Shown piece after piece: positions 1 to 8,160 of a DNA stretch of 60,623 bases. The position numbers and the translations under genes are program-made. The notes under the pieces are model-generated. The model searched no databases, was not told where the DNA came from, and worked only from the letters and a program-made list of their open reading frames with translations. How positions within the stretch are numbered: position 1 is the stretch's first letter; each line of letters begins with the position of its first letter. The stretch is from NCBI GenBank assembly GCA_000708835.1, contig DF237485.1:1-60623 (forward strand), written 5' to 3'. Source of the stretch: Klebsormidium nitens. Taxonomy: Eukaryota; Streptophyta; Klebsormidiophyceae; Klebsormidiales; Klebsormidiaceae.

Positions 1-536
1 ACAGTTATGATGAGGGTGCTCGCAGACGACTCAGGCTGGTTGAATATAAGTCTCAGTTTGTGTCTAACCCAACCAATCCACATGAACGCCTAATCGACGA
101 AACCCTAAAAGACAAAATCATGGACAACGACCTATACCGACAAGAATTCATGCGTATGCTGATTGAGAGCCACGTGGAAGTCAAGTCCAAGGGCAAAGTC
201 CCGACCCCTCAGTCGGTTACCGACTTCACCAATGAGTACATCGATTCGAACAACGTGGTCGGCGGTTTCTTATCTGAATTCTGTGACATCACTAACGATA
301 AAAATGACATCATCAAGGCGGGCGATCTGTACCAGGCATACAAGGCTAGTCATTTCTGTAACGGCAAGAATCAACAGCAGTTTAAGGAGGCCATGAATGT
401 AAATGGACACGTGGCAGAGAAAATCACCAAGCGGGGACCTTATCATAAGAATGTGGTATATTATGGGATCGTGTTGAGGGAGGAGTCTGTCAATTTTAAC
501 GACGATGACGATGACGAGGTAGACCCCCTCGATTAA
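1..536 (+). CDS. D5-like (SF3) primase-helicase, C-terminal end, cut by window edge
   Basis: The frame is open from base 3 with no start in view, so this is the 3' end of a longer gene. The first residues read as the distal part of an SF3/D5 helicase core (an RRLRLVEYKSQF segment followed by a conserved proline/asparagine stretch). About 100 residues later comes a winged-helix-like tail with GDLYQAYKASHFC and a tail of aspartates. In PLVs, virophages and larger DNA viruses this protein unwinds DNA and primes replication. A GTG at 60 could be taken for a start, but the open frame and helicase-like residues upstream argue against it. Family assignment is from residue pattern; the Walker motifs lie outside the window. 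Confidence 0.75.
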   Translation, partial: SYDEGARRRLRLVEYKSQFVSNPTNPHERLIDETLKDKIMDNDLYRQEFMRMLIESHVEVKSKGKVPTPQSVTDFTNEYIDSNNVVGGFLSEFCDITNDKNDIIKAGDLYQAYKASHFCNGKNQQQFKEAMNVNGHVAEKITKRGPYHKNVVYYGIVLREESVNFNDDDDDEVDPLD

Positions 537-604
537 GCATTATTCATTTTTTCTTTTAGACTGGACTCAGTCTGAAATCAATCACGATAACTTCTAACCA
601 ATTT

Positions 605-748
605 GGGGAGACCCCGGGGAGGCACATTTCAAGTGGACAGGGAGGATGGGGAGCATGGGGAGGGCAATTTTCCAAATTTATATAATCATTCACCCCCTTC
701 CAAAATATTTTTTATAAATATGCCCTCCCCATGCTCCCCATCCTCCCC
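605..748. repeat. Left copy of a long inverted repeat, itself a hairpin
   Basis: Bases 673-730 match 18467-18524 exactly in inverse orientation (58 bp), and weaker GGGGAG-rich similarity extends outward to about 605. Within this copy, 640-667 and 721-748 are complementary over about 28 bp (GGGGAGG/CCTCCCC blocks) around an AT-rich loop, so the strand could fold into a large hairpin. It starts just past the helicase stop. Possible roles are a terminal or internal inverted repeat, an origin, or a transcription boundary. Confidence 0.85.
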
Positions 749-1006
749 CAATACGGTATCTTTCCTCCCCATTCTCAAAAATAAATAAATAATAAGAATA
801 AATAAATAAAACATAGACTGTAACGAGTATTACTAAATTTTAAAAACAAAATCAAAGATTTTCAGTGTTGGGGAGCATAGATTTGCGAATTGAGGACCCT
901 CAAAATGTTGAAAAGTGCCCTCCCCACGAAAAATGGCCTCCCCATCCTCCCTTTTACAGATTTGATTAATACTTAAGGACAAAACCATAGTTAATCATAA
1001 GAAATC
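749..1006. other. AT-rich viral intergenic region
   Basis: No convincing ORF. It contains an AATA-type run near 779-815 and a further cluster of GGGGAG/CTCCCC blocks at 868-955 resembling those in the adjoining inverted repeat. It probably holds 3' signals of the helicase gene and the promoter of the GIY-YIG gene at 1007, but no specific element can be named. Confidence 0.4.
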
Positions 1007-1459
1007 ATGGCGGAGAACGTATATTCGCGCAGTAAATTGTACCGGATCGACCTACCGACCGGTGAAACCTACGTGGGGAGTACAATTCAGGCTGCTCTAA
1101 ACCTCGCAAGATGCGAACATGTCAGAAATTCGAAAGTCCCGAGCAAGCAGAATACCCCGTTATACAAGGCCATCCGCGATTTACCCGGAGGTTGGACGAA
1201 TATTCGACCCATTCTGATTGAGTGTTTTCCCTGCCGTACCAGAGATGAACTTAAAGCCCGAGTGAAATATTGGATCGAAACCTTGGGCGCAGTTCTAAAT
1301 GAACAAGTTATCGGCAGATCTGATCAGCAGTATCGACAGGATAACAGGGAAAAAATTCGAGCGTTTAATTCTGAGAAAATCCAGTGCCAACACTGTGATA
1401 AAAGAGTTAATCGAAATGGCATAGCTAGGCATGTTCGGAGGATGCACTCTGAGACCTGA
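1007..1459 (+). CDS. GIY-YIG endonuclease-like protein with C-terminal zinc finger (copy 1)
   Basis: 150 aa. Residues about 10-27 carry the GIY-YIG signature (LYR, then TYVGST), with a conserved acidic residue in the LIECFPC segment near residue 70. The C-terminus has a C-X2-C-X11-H-X4-H zinc finger. The same architecture recurs at 12271-12876 and 16412-16957. Free-standing GIY-YIG proteins cut DNA and in phages and algal viruses often behave as mobile homing-type nucleases; that role is inferred here. It is the most divergent of the three and the only one on the plus strand. It starts at an ATG after an AT-rich leader and converges on the small basic protein gene at 1473. Confidence 0.8.
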   Translation: MAENVYSRSKLYRIDLPTGETYVGSTIQAALNLARCEHVRNSKVPSKQNTPLYKAIRDLPGGWTNIRPILIECFPCRTRDELKARVKYWIETLGAVLNEQVIGRSDQQYRQDNREKIRAFNSEKIQCQHCDKRVNRNGIARHVRRMHSET

Positions 1460-1472
1460 TTGACGCCAACGA

Positions 1473-1751
1473 CTACGGACTTAGCAAACTGCCTGCTACG
1501 GACGCCCGATTTCCGACTAATTGTCCGATCGCTACACCTCGATCAAACCCTTTGTTGAATTTTGCCGCGACGTACTCACCTGCGGGTCCAAAGTGCGACC
1601 CGACCGCGGACGCGAGACCGTGCACAAGTGGCGCCGACCCATGCAGGGTTTTAGCGACATTGCTTGACACGTCACCGATGCGACGGATGATTTTGCCTGC
1701 TGAGTGGATACCTTTGAGGACTGATGAGCCAATTCTTCCGAATAATCCCAT
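1473..1751 (-). CDS. Small basic, Gly/Ala-rich probable virion core or membrane-active protein
   Basis: 92 aa, no family recognised. The N-terminal half can form a basic amphipathic helix (pattern GRIGSSVLKGIHSAGKIIRR); the middle is rich in Gly, Ala, Ser and Val. This composition recalls small internal or membrane-lytic virion proteins of icosahedral DNA viruses, by analogy only. It follows the two candidate minor capsid genes on the same strand, four bases from the next ORF. A TATAAA element lies three bases upstream of its ATG and overlaps the stop codon of the upstream gene, as expected for a late-type virion gene. Confidence 0.6.
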   Translation of the reverse strand: MGLFGRIGSSVLKGIHSAGKIIRRIGDVSSNVAKTLHGSAPLVHGLASAVGSHFGPAGEYVAAKFNKGFDRGVAIGQLVGNRASVAGSLLSP

Positions 1752-1754
1752 GTT

Positions 1755-1760
1755 TTTATA
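1755..1760 (-). promoter_or_regulatory. TATAAA element abutting the ATG of the 1473-1751 gene
   Basis: TATAAA on the minus strand three bases before the ATG, overlapping the TAA stop of the gene ending at 1756. One of five identical arrangements in the viral block. Confidence 0.5.
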
Positions 1761-2637
1761 AAGTATCTAAAGAATTTAAATCAGCGACTGATCTGATTAA
1801 GGAGAGCTTGGTGTAGTCAAGTATCTCACTCAGGACTCCCAAGGTTCGATTCTGCCCATCTTGGACATTCTTTTTGTATATTCGCACCAAAAAGGTGACG
1901 GTATAAGGGTTCAAATAGGTCAGGTCATTGCCGTAAATGTCTTTGATCGTGATCTGTAGCCTGGAAATGTTCTTCTCATTCAGAAACATCTCAAATTGGT
2001 TGCCAGGGTTCTGCCAGTGCAGGACGGTGAATGGAGCTGTGTCGAAGGGAATCACAGCAAGCACATCTGAGGGCTTGCATTTCAGGTCTGTAGCAGAGCT
2101 AAAGTTATCCACGTTCCAGCAAGCTGTGGTGGAGACTCCTGCTGCATGCAAGACGAGCTGATTGACCCCTCCTTTTAGGTCTAACTGATTTGTGCTGACA
2201 ATGGTAGTGCCAGAGGGTATATCTGTGCTGTTGAACCCAAAGGTTTGGTAGCTGTTGTCTGTGAATGAGAGCACATGGGGGCTTGCAAAGGTAAAGACAG
2301 CACGGTTGGTATGGCTGTCATAGGTGCATGTCACTTCTGTGTAAAGACGGCTCACAGTCAAGCAGAGATCCCTGTAGCTGTAGTTTCCTGGAGGGACTGT
2401 GATGGTGGTGCTGGAGCTGTTTGAGGCAACATCTGTGAAGGTGAGCTGATTGTTCAGGCTATTAACCACGTAATATTGAATCTGCATTGTGAAATCCACA
2501 ACGGTCAGACTCATCTGATGTTCGGGCATGGCTGTCAGGACGTCCGTATCAAATTCAAACACAGAATCATAGGAGTTGGTTTGTGCTGATCTCAAAAATA
2601 AGTATTGACTGTTGATAAGCACGTTTAGGTCACTCAT
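1756..2637 (-). CDS. Probable minor capsid / penton-like protein
   Basis: 293 aa. Predominantly beta-strand-like sequence with an ITVPPGNYSYRDL segment near residue 80 and a following TFGFNST segment near 135. Proteins with such a VPPGNYS-like element commonly accompany the capsid genes of PLVs and relatives, and I take this as a jelly-roll penton or other minor virion protein. No signal peptide or membrane segment is seen. It lies 19 bp after the 2657-3178 gene and 4 bp before the small basic protein, in a head-to-tail minus-strand run. A receptor-binding spike is the main alternative. Confidence 0.55.
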   Translation of the reverse strand: MSDLNVLINSQYLFLRSAQTNSYDSVFEFDTDVLTAMPEHQMSLTVVDFTMQIQYYVVNSLNNQLTFTDVASNSSSTTITVPPGNYSYRDLCLTVSRLYTEVTCTYDSHTNRAVFTFASPHVLSFTDNSYQTFGFNSTDIPSGTTIVSTNQLDLKGGVNQLVLHAAGVSTTACWNVDNFSSATDLKCKPSDVLAVIPFDTAPFTVLHWQNPGNQFEMFLNEKNISRLQITIKDIYGNDLTYLNPYTVTFLVRIYKKNVQDGQNRTLGVLSEILDYTKLSLIRSVADLNSLDTL

Positions 2638-2656
2638 TTAGTCTTAGGGGAGATTT

Positions 2657-3178
2657 TCATTCGGTCTGCAAGATTCCAAGCGTAAGTACCCAATCGGTAG
2701 GAATGTTTGCCACCTGATAGCGGCTGTAAACATTCACTGTTAGGGTTCTCTGTGAGAACAGGCTTAGGTCTTGAACAGACACTCCCTGATCCGCGTTACC
2801 AAAATAGTACGAATAGTTGCGAAGAGACAGAAGGGACTTGCAGGTGTTTTTGGTTCTTGAGTCATAAGAGAGTGGTTGAGATATCTCCTCAATCTCAATG
2901 TCATACGGGAGATTAAACGATGTTGCTGCTTCGTTGAAGTGAAAGCAAGATACAAAAATGCGACAATTGCCCTTCACGGTTTCAAAAGGAATATTCACGT
3001 TTCTGAAGACATGACGTGTCCCAGATACCTCGTCTGCAGTAGTTGAGTCTAGAACAATTTTGTACAAGCGGTCATAAGATTTGCTCTGGCTAATATTCTG
3101 AAACGGGTAGGGAGAAGGCTGATGAAGACCAGATCGGCCTGCAGCAAAATTGACATCCATTTTAAGTTGACCAGACAT
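2657..3178 (-). CDS. Probable small minor capsid protein
   Basis: 173 aa, beta-rich, no membrane segment. The pattern (YDRLYKIVLDS, an aromatic core, then DWVLTLGIL near the end) resembles a single jelly-roll virion protein. The position beside the ATPase and the 293-aa protein fits a penton/minor capsid pair. The ATG lies directly beside the stop codon of the 3180-3500 gene, so the two are probably expressed from closely spaced signals. Function is from context and composition, not a recognised signature. Confidence 0.5.
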   Translation of the reverse strand: MSGQLKMDVNFAAGRSGLHQPSPYPFQNISQSKSYDRLYKIVLDSTTADEVSGTRHVFRNVNIPFETVKGNCRIFVSCFHFNEAATSFNLPYDIEIEEISQPLSYDSRTKNTCKSLLSLRNYSYYFGNADQGVSVQDLSLFSQRTLTVNVYSRYQVANIPTDWVLTLGILQTE

Positions 3179-3179
3179 A

Positions 3180-3500
3180 TTAATCTTCGGTGATCTCCTC
3201 GATCGTCACCTTTTCGAAGCCATCAGTTACATCCTCCTCAGGTGCTGCCTCCACCTCGATCGCACCCATAATCTTGAATTTGTCTGGGTCTTGCTCTGCT
3301 GCCGCCTCGGTAAGCTTTCCCTTGCCTTTCTTTGCCTGCTTCCTCGCAAACTTTTCACCCTTCTTTTTGTTCTCTCGCAACCACTCGCCATCGTCAGCGG
3401 AGTAGGTGTCAGCCAATTCTTCTATTACAAATCTGGGAATCCTTGGGTGATCCCTGCACATGGCACTAATCCATTCTTCCCTAACTTTGTCTGAGATCAT
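3180..3500 (-). CDS. Small charged protein, unknown function
   Basis: 106 aa from the ATG at 3500. A longer frame reaches 3575 but would overlap the ATPase start on the other strand, and a TATAAA sits immediately before the 3500 ATG, so I chose the shorter form. The sequence has a lysine-rich stretch (KKKGEKFARKQAKKGKGK) followed by an acidic tail (EEITED). It may be a nucleic-acid-binding or scaffold-like virion protein; no family recognised. It is transcribed divergently from the packaging ATPase with only 25 bp between the two start codons. Confidence 0.55.
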   Translation of the reverse strand: MISDKVREEWISAMCRDHPRIPRFVIEELADTYSADDGEWLRENKKKGEKFARKQAKKGKGKLTEAAAEQDPDKFKIMGAIEVEAAPEEDVTDGFEKVTIEEITED

Positions 3501-3525
3501 TTTATATGTTCTAATATAATAAATC
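3501..3525. promoter_or_regulatory. 25-bp divergent promoter region between ATPase and 106-aa gene
   Basis: The whole spacer between two opposed ATGs is AT-rich: TTTATATGTTCTAATATAAT then AAATC. TATAAA on the minus strand (3501-3506) touches the minus-strand ATG. Any ATPase promoter must lie here or inside the opposite coding sequence. Confidence 0.6.
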
Positions 3526-4431
3526 ATGAAGACAGAACGCCTTCCGATCTCCAAGGTTGACATCAAGAACAACAAGCTTCCCTACGGTGACCGCAAGGTG
3601 CCTGAGTACATGCCTTCGCTGCACCCGCTGGTGGCACTCGTTGGCAGCCGGGGGCAAGGCAAAACGACAAGGATCTGTGAGTGGCTTCTGATGTATGACG
3701 CAGCCAAATCGTATGACAAGGTGTTCGTCATCTCTCCAACTTTTACGCGAGACCCTAAGACTGCTTGCTTGACAGAGGAGCCTCGAAACTTTACGATCGA
3801 AGTGATCCCAGGGTACACAGAGGATGGCTTTAAAGACATCATGGCGTATATGGTTCACGAAGTCGATGAATATAAAAAGTACTTAAAGGAATTGGAAGCC
3901 TGGAAACGTTTTCTGAAGTGCAAGAACATAGATTCGCTAAGCAATGATGATATTGCACTACTCTACGGTCTGGACTTTGAAGCACCGAAGACAATCTACA
4001 AATGGGGCTTTCCTTCTTTCTGTGTGGTGGTGGACGATTGTGTCGCAGACAAGAAGATGTTTAGCCCGACTATGCGCGGGGCTTTCGTCAACTTTATCTT
4101 GCTGCATCGCCATCATTCTTGCACTGTGGTCATGGCAAGTCAGGTGCTGACTAACGGTATCCCGCGAGGTGTTCGAGGAAATGTGTCCTGCTGGATACTT
4201 TTTGATACAAAAAGTGATAAGCTCAAGGAGTCAATTGCGGAGGAACTAGCGTCTAAAGCAACCCCCGAAGAGGTCTTGGAAGCCTGGACGCAAGCCTGTC
4301 AGAAGCCGCATGACTTTTTGTTTGTGGATTACGACTCGAAGGATCGAAACAGAATGTTTAGGCAGTGCTGGGATAACCAGATCCTTCTCGAAACTATTCA
4401 GGAAACACCTACTCAGGAAAAACCGATTTGA
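3526..4431 (+). CDS. A32/FtsK-like genome packaging ATPase
   Basis: 301 aa. Walker A is GSRGQGKTT at residues 40-48; Walker B is VVVDD at about 167-171 after an aromatic-hydrophobic strand; a downstream RHH and Q206 fit the arginine/sensor region of this family. These ATPases pump the genome into preformed capsids in PLVs, virophages, Polintons and large DNA viruses, and this is a hallmark gene for the assignment. It is on the plus strand among minus-strand virion genes. Its last 23 bases overlap, tail to tail, the end of the Lys/Glu-rich gene at 4409-5014. Confidence 0.9.
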   Translation: MKTERLPISKVDIKNNKLPYGDRKVPEYMPSLHPLVALVGSRGQGKTTRICEWLLMYDAAKSYDKVFVISPTFTRDPKTACLTEEPRNFTIEVIPGYTEDGFKDIMAYMVHEVDEYKKYLKELEAWKRFLKCKNIDSLSNDDIALLYGLDFEAPKTIYKWGFPSFCVVVDDCVADKKMFSPTMRGAFVNFILLHRHHSCTVVMASQVLTNGIPRGVRGNVSCWILFDTKSDKLKESIAEELASKATPEEVLEAWTQACQKPHDFLFVDYDSKDRNRMFRQCWDNQILLETIQETPTQEKPI

Positions 4432-5014
4432 TAGCAAGTTCGCGCATAGCTTTTGACACCTTATGGTTCAGTTCATCACGAGCTGCAACCTGCATCATGT
4501 CTCTACCAGTTGGTCTCACCGCTGTCAGCTTAGCCAGCTCCTTTGCAACCTCCTTTTTGACAGTCTTCTTAAACCTTCTTTTTTGCTTGCGCTGGTAGTG
4601 GTCGTCATCGCTCTCGGAGGAGGCGGACGAATCTGAATCAGACTCGTAGACCACCTTCTTCACCTTCTTGGCGGGCTTCTTTGCCTTCTTGAACTTGACC
4701 ACCTCCACGATCTCCTCTTCTGGCTCTTCCTCAGGCTCTGGCTCGACTGCTTTTGGCTCAGGTTTGAAGGACTTTTCTAGCGCTTGCACCTTCTTGACTC
4801 GCTCTTCGAATGTTTTCTGCTTAAGGGCTTTTTCTTTCTCCGTAAGTTCTTTCATTGCTTGCTTTTTGAGTGCCGCTTTCTCGCGCATTAAAGCCATTTG
4901 CTTTAGCTTTTCTGGGCTGCATGGCTTCTTTTCCTTGCCTTTTGGAGCTGCGGCGGGAGCTTCTTCGACGGTTTCCGCAACCTCTTCAATGGGCTCTATA
5001 GAAGTGTCAGACAT
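4409..5014 (-). CDS. Lys/Glu-rich protein with acidic serine tract, unknown function
   Basis: 201 aa, highly charged. Residues about 15-95 alternate Lys and Glu and are likely a long helix or coiled coil. Next come a PEPEEEPEEE block, a KKAKKPAKKVKK basic block, and a SDSDSSASSESDDD tract that looks like a casein-kinase-type phosphorylation region. The C-terminal 50 residues look globular. Possible DNA-condensing or scaffold protein, from composition only. It overlaps the ATPase by 23 bp in convergent orientation. Confidence 0.65.
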   Translation of the reverse strand: MSDTSIEPIEEVAETVEEAPAAAPKGKEKKPCSPEKLKQMALMREKAALKKQAMKELTEKEKALKQKTFEERVKKVQALEKSFKPEPKAVEPEPEEEPEEEIVEVVKFKKAKKPAKKVKKVVYESDSDSSASSESDDDHYQRKQKRRFKKTVKKEVAKELAKLTAVRPTGRDMMQVAARDELNHKVSKAMRELAIKSVFPE

Positions 5015-5106
5015 TTACACTAGATTCAGAAAAAAAAATGACTGTGTTGTCTGATCTGTCTTGCAGATATTGCGACTTCTCGCTTCTGAAGGGAGGATAT
5101 ATAGAA

Positions 5107-5517
5107 TCAGATTTGGGTGTTCCAGCGCTTCTCCACGGGCGGAACGTTGACAATGAGCTTTTCACCACGCTGGGCAGCAGTCGTACCCGTTAGACAGGTA
5201 AATCCGCTCACGTTGGTCTGTGTCCAGTCGGGAAGGCTCAAGTTAGGAAGTTCCTTATACCCAATTTTATTTGCAGGAGGTATGTACTTCCTCTGGTCTA
5301 ACATGGTCAGGGAATTGCCGTACAAATCAGCCTTACACGGAAGATTCCAAGCCAGCTTGTCTTCAGGCTGTGCAAGCTCGTCATAGTCTGCTTCCACGGG
5401 CATGCGAACCACTTTCGGTAAGAGACGGTTGCTCTTTGGGGCTGCATAGGGTTGCTCGTTAGGCTTCAAGGTTTCGGGAAACATGTTACCTAGGGGTGTT
5501 CGATACGCGACTGCCAT
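5107..5517 (-). CDS. Small virion-associated protein candidate, unknown function
   Basis: 136 aa, proline-rich, no membrane segment or recognised domain. It lies directly downstream of the major capsid gene on the same strand, 36 bp away, with its own TATAAA two bases before the ATG. This late-type signal and position suggest a structural or assembly protein. The C-terminal segment (LIVNVPPVEKRWNTQI) is the most distinctive part. Confidence 0.55.
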   Translation of the reverse strand: MAVAYRTPLGNMFPETLKPNEQPYAAPKSNRLLPKVVRMPVEADYDELAQPEDKLAWNLPCKADLYGNSLTMLDQRKYIPPANKIGYKELPNLSLPDWTQTNVSGFTCLTGTTAAQRGEKLIVNVPPVEKRWNTQI

Positions 5518-5519
5518 TC

Positions 5520-5525
5520 TTTATA
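5520..5525 (-). promoter_or_regulatory. TATAAA element two bases before the ATG of the 5107-5517 gene
   Basis: Minus-strand TATAAA followed by GA and ATG. It lies in the short gap between this gene and the stop codon of the major capsid gene. Confidence 0.5.
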
Positions 5526-5553
5526 CATTAGAGAAACAATAAAAATAAGCTAA

Positions 5554-6774
5554 TTACCAGACCACCGACACTTGTCTGTTAGGTCCCACCTCCATAATAC
5601 CTGTGCATTCTACAAACACAGTGGGCAGATTGTTAGCTCCACCGCCAGTGGTCGTCCATGTGATAGTAGACGCGCTTCCACGAGTGTCAAGACCAGAACT
5701 CAATCTAGCAGACCCTTCGTCGTTGTCGATGTTGAATTTAAAGTAATGGAAAAAACCGTTTTGCGTAAACTTGGTAAGTGAGTTCAGAGAACTATCCATT
5801 GCACCCACCATGTCCGCCGAAAGTCCCATATTATGAAGGTTTTCCATCCAGATTTGGCTGGGCGTGAGTGGAATAGAGGGAAACCTCACTCCATTCACAG
5901 CAAAGACAGAGTCAGTAACATCGGTTCCCTTTCTTGTGAAATACGCTGTGTTACGAAGAACAGTATTTGTTCCATTTAGAGTGTAACTATTAGCATCTTG
6001 GAAAGTCGCCCATATTCCATCAACGCTCTGAGAGCTGACAGTCATCCTTAGATTCTGTTGAGCAGACCCAGAGTTTCCCTGGAACGTCAAGTAATACTTG
6101 AAAGGGATCTTAACACCTCCGTTGCTCAGTCTCTGCTGAACGATCTGAGAGTAAGAACCATCGTCGATGCTGACCACCTGACAGAGAGCTTGAATGGTGT
6201 CTAGTGACCAAGCGCCCGTGACGCCTGTGTATGCAGGAATAACGCTCGTGTTTGCAAGTTTGATTTGAAGTCTCACTTGTCCAAGGATGGAGGTATCCAA
6301 ATACCTGGGTTGAGCACTAGATAAGAAGCCAAGGAAATGGGAGATTGCGATCTTCTTGCCGTTAGGACTCGTCACAGCAGCGGGTACTGTGGCTGAAGTA
6401 GGAGCCGTTACATCACCACCCAACTGCATAACCTGCCTCTGAGCCGTCTTGTCAGCACCATACCAGTCGATAAGAGCAGTCGAAAGGTAGTTGGTCATCT
6501 GAGAACCAGGACCCACTTGAATACCATTAACAAGCACCGTGATCTGGTCGATCAAAGACTCGGCATGCCTTGGCGGGCACGTTCCAGCAGCAGTGTTGAG
6601 GTTGGCGTACAGCGTGAACGCATCCAGGTTCACGATGCTGTTCTCAGGTAGGGTGATGGAAATCGTATCTCCAGCATTCGCTTGAACGGGGGTCTGGGGA
6701 TAAAGAAGGAAAGTATTCCTAGAAACGTTGTCGAGCTTCTCCAAATAGTACTTAAGGACGGATGGGTACGACAT
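5554..6774 (-). CDS. PLV-type major capsid protein
   Basis: 406 aa, full length for PLV capsid proteins. The N-terminal SRNTFLLYPQTPVQANAGD followed by SITLPENSIVNLDAF is the pattern I associate with PLV major capsid proteins (a NTFLxYPQT start, then xLPxNSxVNL). The rest is beta-rich and consistent with a double jelly-roll that trimerises into pseudo-hexagonal capsomers. The ATG at 6774 has TATAAA two bases upstream, like other virion genes here. It sits between the 136-aa and 213-aa orphan genes on the same strand. Assignment is by pattern; a structure prediction would settle the fold. Confidence 0.88.
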   Translation of the reverse strand: MSYPSVLKYYLEKLDNVSRNTFLLYPQTPVQANAGDTISITLPENSIVNLDAFTLYANLNTAAGTCPPRHAESLIDQITVLVNGIQVGPGSQMTNYLSTALIDWYGADKTAQRQVMQLGGDVTAPTSATVPAAVTSPNGKKIAISHFLGFLSSAQPRYLDTSILGQVRLQIKLANTSVIPAYTGVTGAWSLDTIQALCQVVSIDDGSYSQIVQQRLSNGGVKIPFKYYLTFQGNSGSAQQNLRMTVSSQSVDGIWATFQDANSYTLNGTNTVLRNTAYFTRKGTDVTDSVFAVNGVRFPSIPLTPSQIWMENLHNMGLSADMVGAMDSSLNSLTKFTQNGFFHYFKFNIDNDEGSARLSSGLDTRGSASTITWTTTGGGANNLPTVFVECTGIMEVGPNRQVSVVW

Positions 6775-6776
6775 GT

Positions 6777-6782
6777 TTTATA
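6777..6782 (-). promoter_or_regulatory. TATAAA element two bases before the capsid ATG
   Basis: Minus-strand TATAAA, then AC, then the ATG of the major capsid gene. With so short a spacing the mRNA would be nearly leaderless if this is a conventional TATA box; it may instead be a late initiator-type element. Confidence 0.55.
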
Positions 6783-6819
6783 AATTCAGTTCAGATATTA
6801 ATTTAGCCGTTGACTTTGT

Positions 6820-7461
6820 TCATCTTTTCATGCGTATACCTGATTTTTTCAGAGAGAAATTTGTGCCGAACATTTCATTCAACTTGTTGTATAAATTTCG
6901 ATCGACGTTCACAAACCCTCGCTTAGTAGTATCGGTTACTATATTCATCCTCGCTGCCATCAGCAGAATCTCTTGCTTTTCAATAGAAGAAAGTTTGCTT
7001 TGAGCATTCAAAGTTTTCCATCTACTTTGAAAAACTTCCAGTTGCGCTCTTGTAAGCACACCTTGCGTCTCTTGCCTCTGTTCCTTTTCTTCCTCATCAT
7101 CGTATAATGCTTCTACTCTCCCTTTTGGTCTCGGTCTCGGTCTCGGTGCTGACTTCGCTCTCTCTTTCCTTGCTGGCTTTGGCTTTACTTCCTCTTTCTC
7201 TTCAGGTCTTTCCTCCACCGCCTTCTTTTCTTCAGCGGTTTCCTTCCGATACTTCTGAGCGAGCTTTAACAACTTCTTGATGTTCGTCTCCATGCTGTCG
7301 GCTTTAATAAAGTCTGCCCAAGGGCTCTCGATGGTTTCAAAAGGCTGAATGAAGGGCGTCTCTCTCGTGTAGGCGAACTTTCCGACTACACCTCCACCGA
7401 CTTTAAAGAAAGGGTTGTGATCCTGACACTCGACGCAACACTCTTCCTTTGAGGGTATCAT
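6820..7461 (-). CDS. Arg/Pro- and Lys/Glu-rich protein, unknown function
   Basis: 213 aa. The N-terminus has a CCVEC cluster that could bind metal or form disulphides. Residues about 70-140 are a charged, low-complexity linker with an SAPRPRPRPKGR basic stretch. The C-terminal third looks helical and globular, ending in a basic tail. No family recognised. It is the gene upstream of the capsid gene, 45 bp away on the same strand, which suggests a virion or assembly role such as DNA-binding core protein. Confidence 0.55.
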   Translation of the reverse strand: MIPSKEECCVECQDHNPFFKVGGGVVGKFAYTRETPFIQPFETIESPWADFIKADSMETNIKKLLKLAQKYRKETAEEKKAVEERPEEKEEVKPKPARKERAKSAPRPRPRPKGRVEALYDDEEEKEQRQETQGVLTRAQLEVFQSRWKTLNAQSKLSSIEKQEILLMAARMNIVTDTTKRGFVNVDRNLYNKLNEMFGTNFSLKKSGIRMKR

Positions 7462-7479
7462 TAAGGTAAGTTGAGATAT

Positions 7480-8160
7480 TTAAAGGATTCCTGAAAAAAT
7501 GTAATTGAGGTACAAAGTCGGGTTTCCACTCACAGCGTTCGCATTTATGACTATACCATTACTACCACTTGGAATGCTGTAGTTATTGATACTCATGCCA
7601 TTGTTATAAAAACTTTGCTGGACATAAGTCGCGGTCTGCCCTGAAAGGCGAGATATGTTGATGGTAAGCATACAACTCACAGGATTGATAACTGCCGACT
7701 TTATGAAAATCTTGAGTTCCCCCATACAAGTACTAGTACCACTACCCCAAATCTGCGAAGTGTCTAAATAGCCTTGTGTTGCTGTCGAGAAGGTGATGTA
7801 CCCTCCTGGATTTGTGATGATTACTGGCGTGCTGCCAACCTGGTTATAACTTGGTATTGTGAAGGCGTCCGCCCCGATTGAGAATCCATTCGCAGAGTGA
7901 GAAGATGTTAATACCCCATTCACAGCAGTTCGCACCGAACCCGTGGCTGATGCGTTCAAAGTGGTAAGAGTTCCAGACGAGTTCTGTGTAAGAGCATAAC
8001 CAGTGGTGCTGAAACAGTTCACATTTCCGAAACTGGCGTCTCCACTGAAAGCACTACCTACTTGAGCCAGTTGTATAATCGCTCCGTTTCTAAATTTCGA
8101 ACTACCATCATCGTACAAAACGAGATTCGAAGCAGTTTGAGCAGAGTTTAACCACACCAT
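7480..8160 (-). CDS. Fibre-tip-like virion protein
   Basis: 226 aa, rich in Ser, Thr, Asn, Gly and beta-prone; no charged clusters. Composition matches the giant fibre upstream, and the second half (from about residue 115) looks like a compact beta domain such as a trimeric fibre head. Its first 13 bases overlap the last codons of the 1364-aa fibre in another frame. The same frame stays open upstream of the ATG to about base 8217, so it may once have been, or may still be, joined to that fibre by a frameshift. Host recognition is the inferred role. Confidence 0.6.
   Translation of the reverse strand: MVWLNSAQTASNLVLYDDGSSKFRNGAIIQLAQVGSAFSGDASFGNVNCFSTTGYALTQNSSGTLTTLNASATGSVRTAVNGVLTSSHSANGFSIGADAFTIPSYNQVGSTPVIITNPGGYITFSTATQGYLDTSQIWGSGTSTCMGELKIFIKSAVINPVSCMLTINISRLSGQTATYVQQSFYNNGMSINNYSIPSGSNGIVINANAVSGNPTLYLNYIFSGIL

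Noticed and set aside
3511-3858. Minus-strand ORF opposite the ATPase start
   Set aside because: Antisense shadow of a clear Walker A-containing gene.
6773-7003. Plus-strand ORF at the capsid gene start
   Set aside because: Antisense to the end of the 213-aa gene, which has normal composition; judged a shadow.
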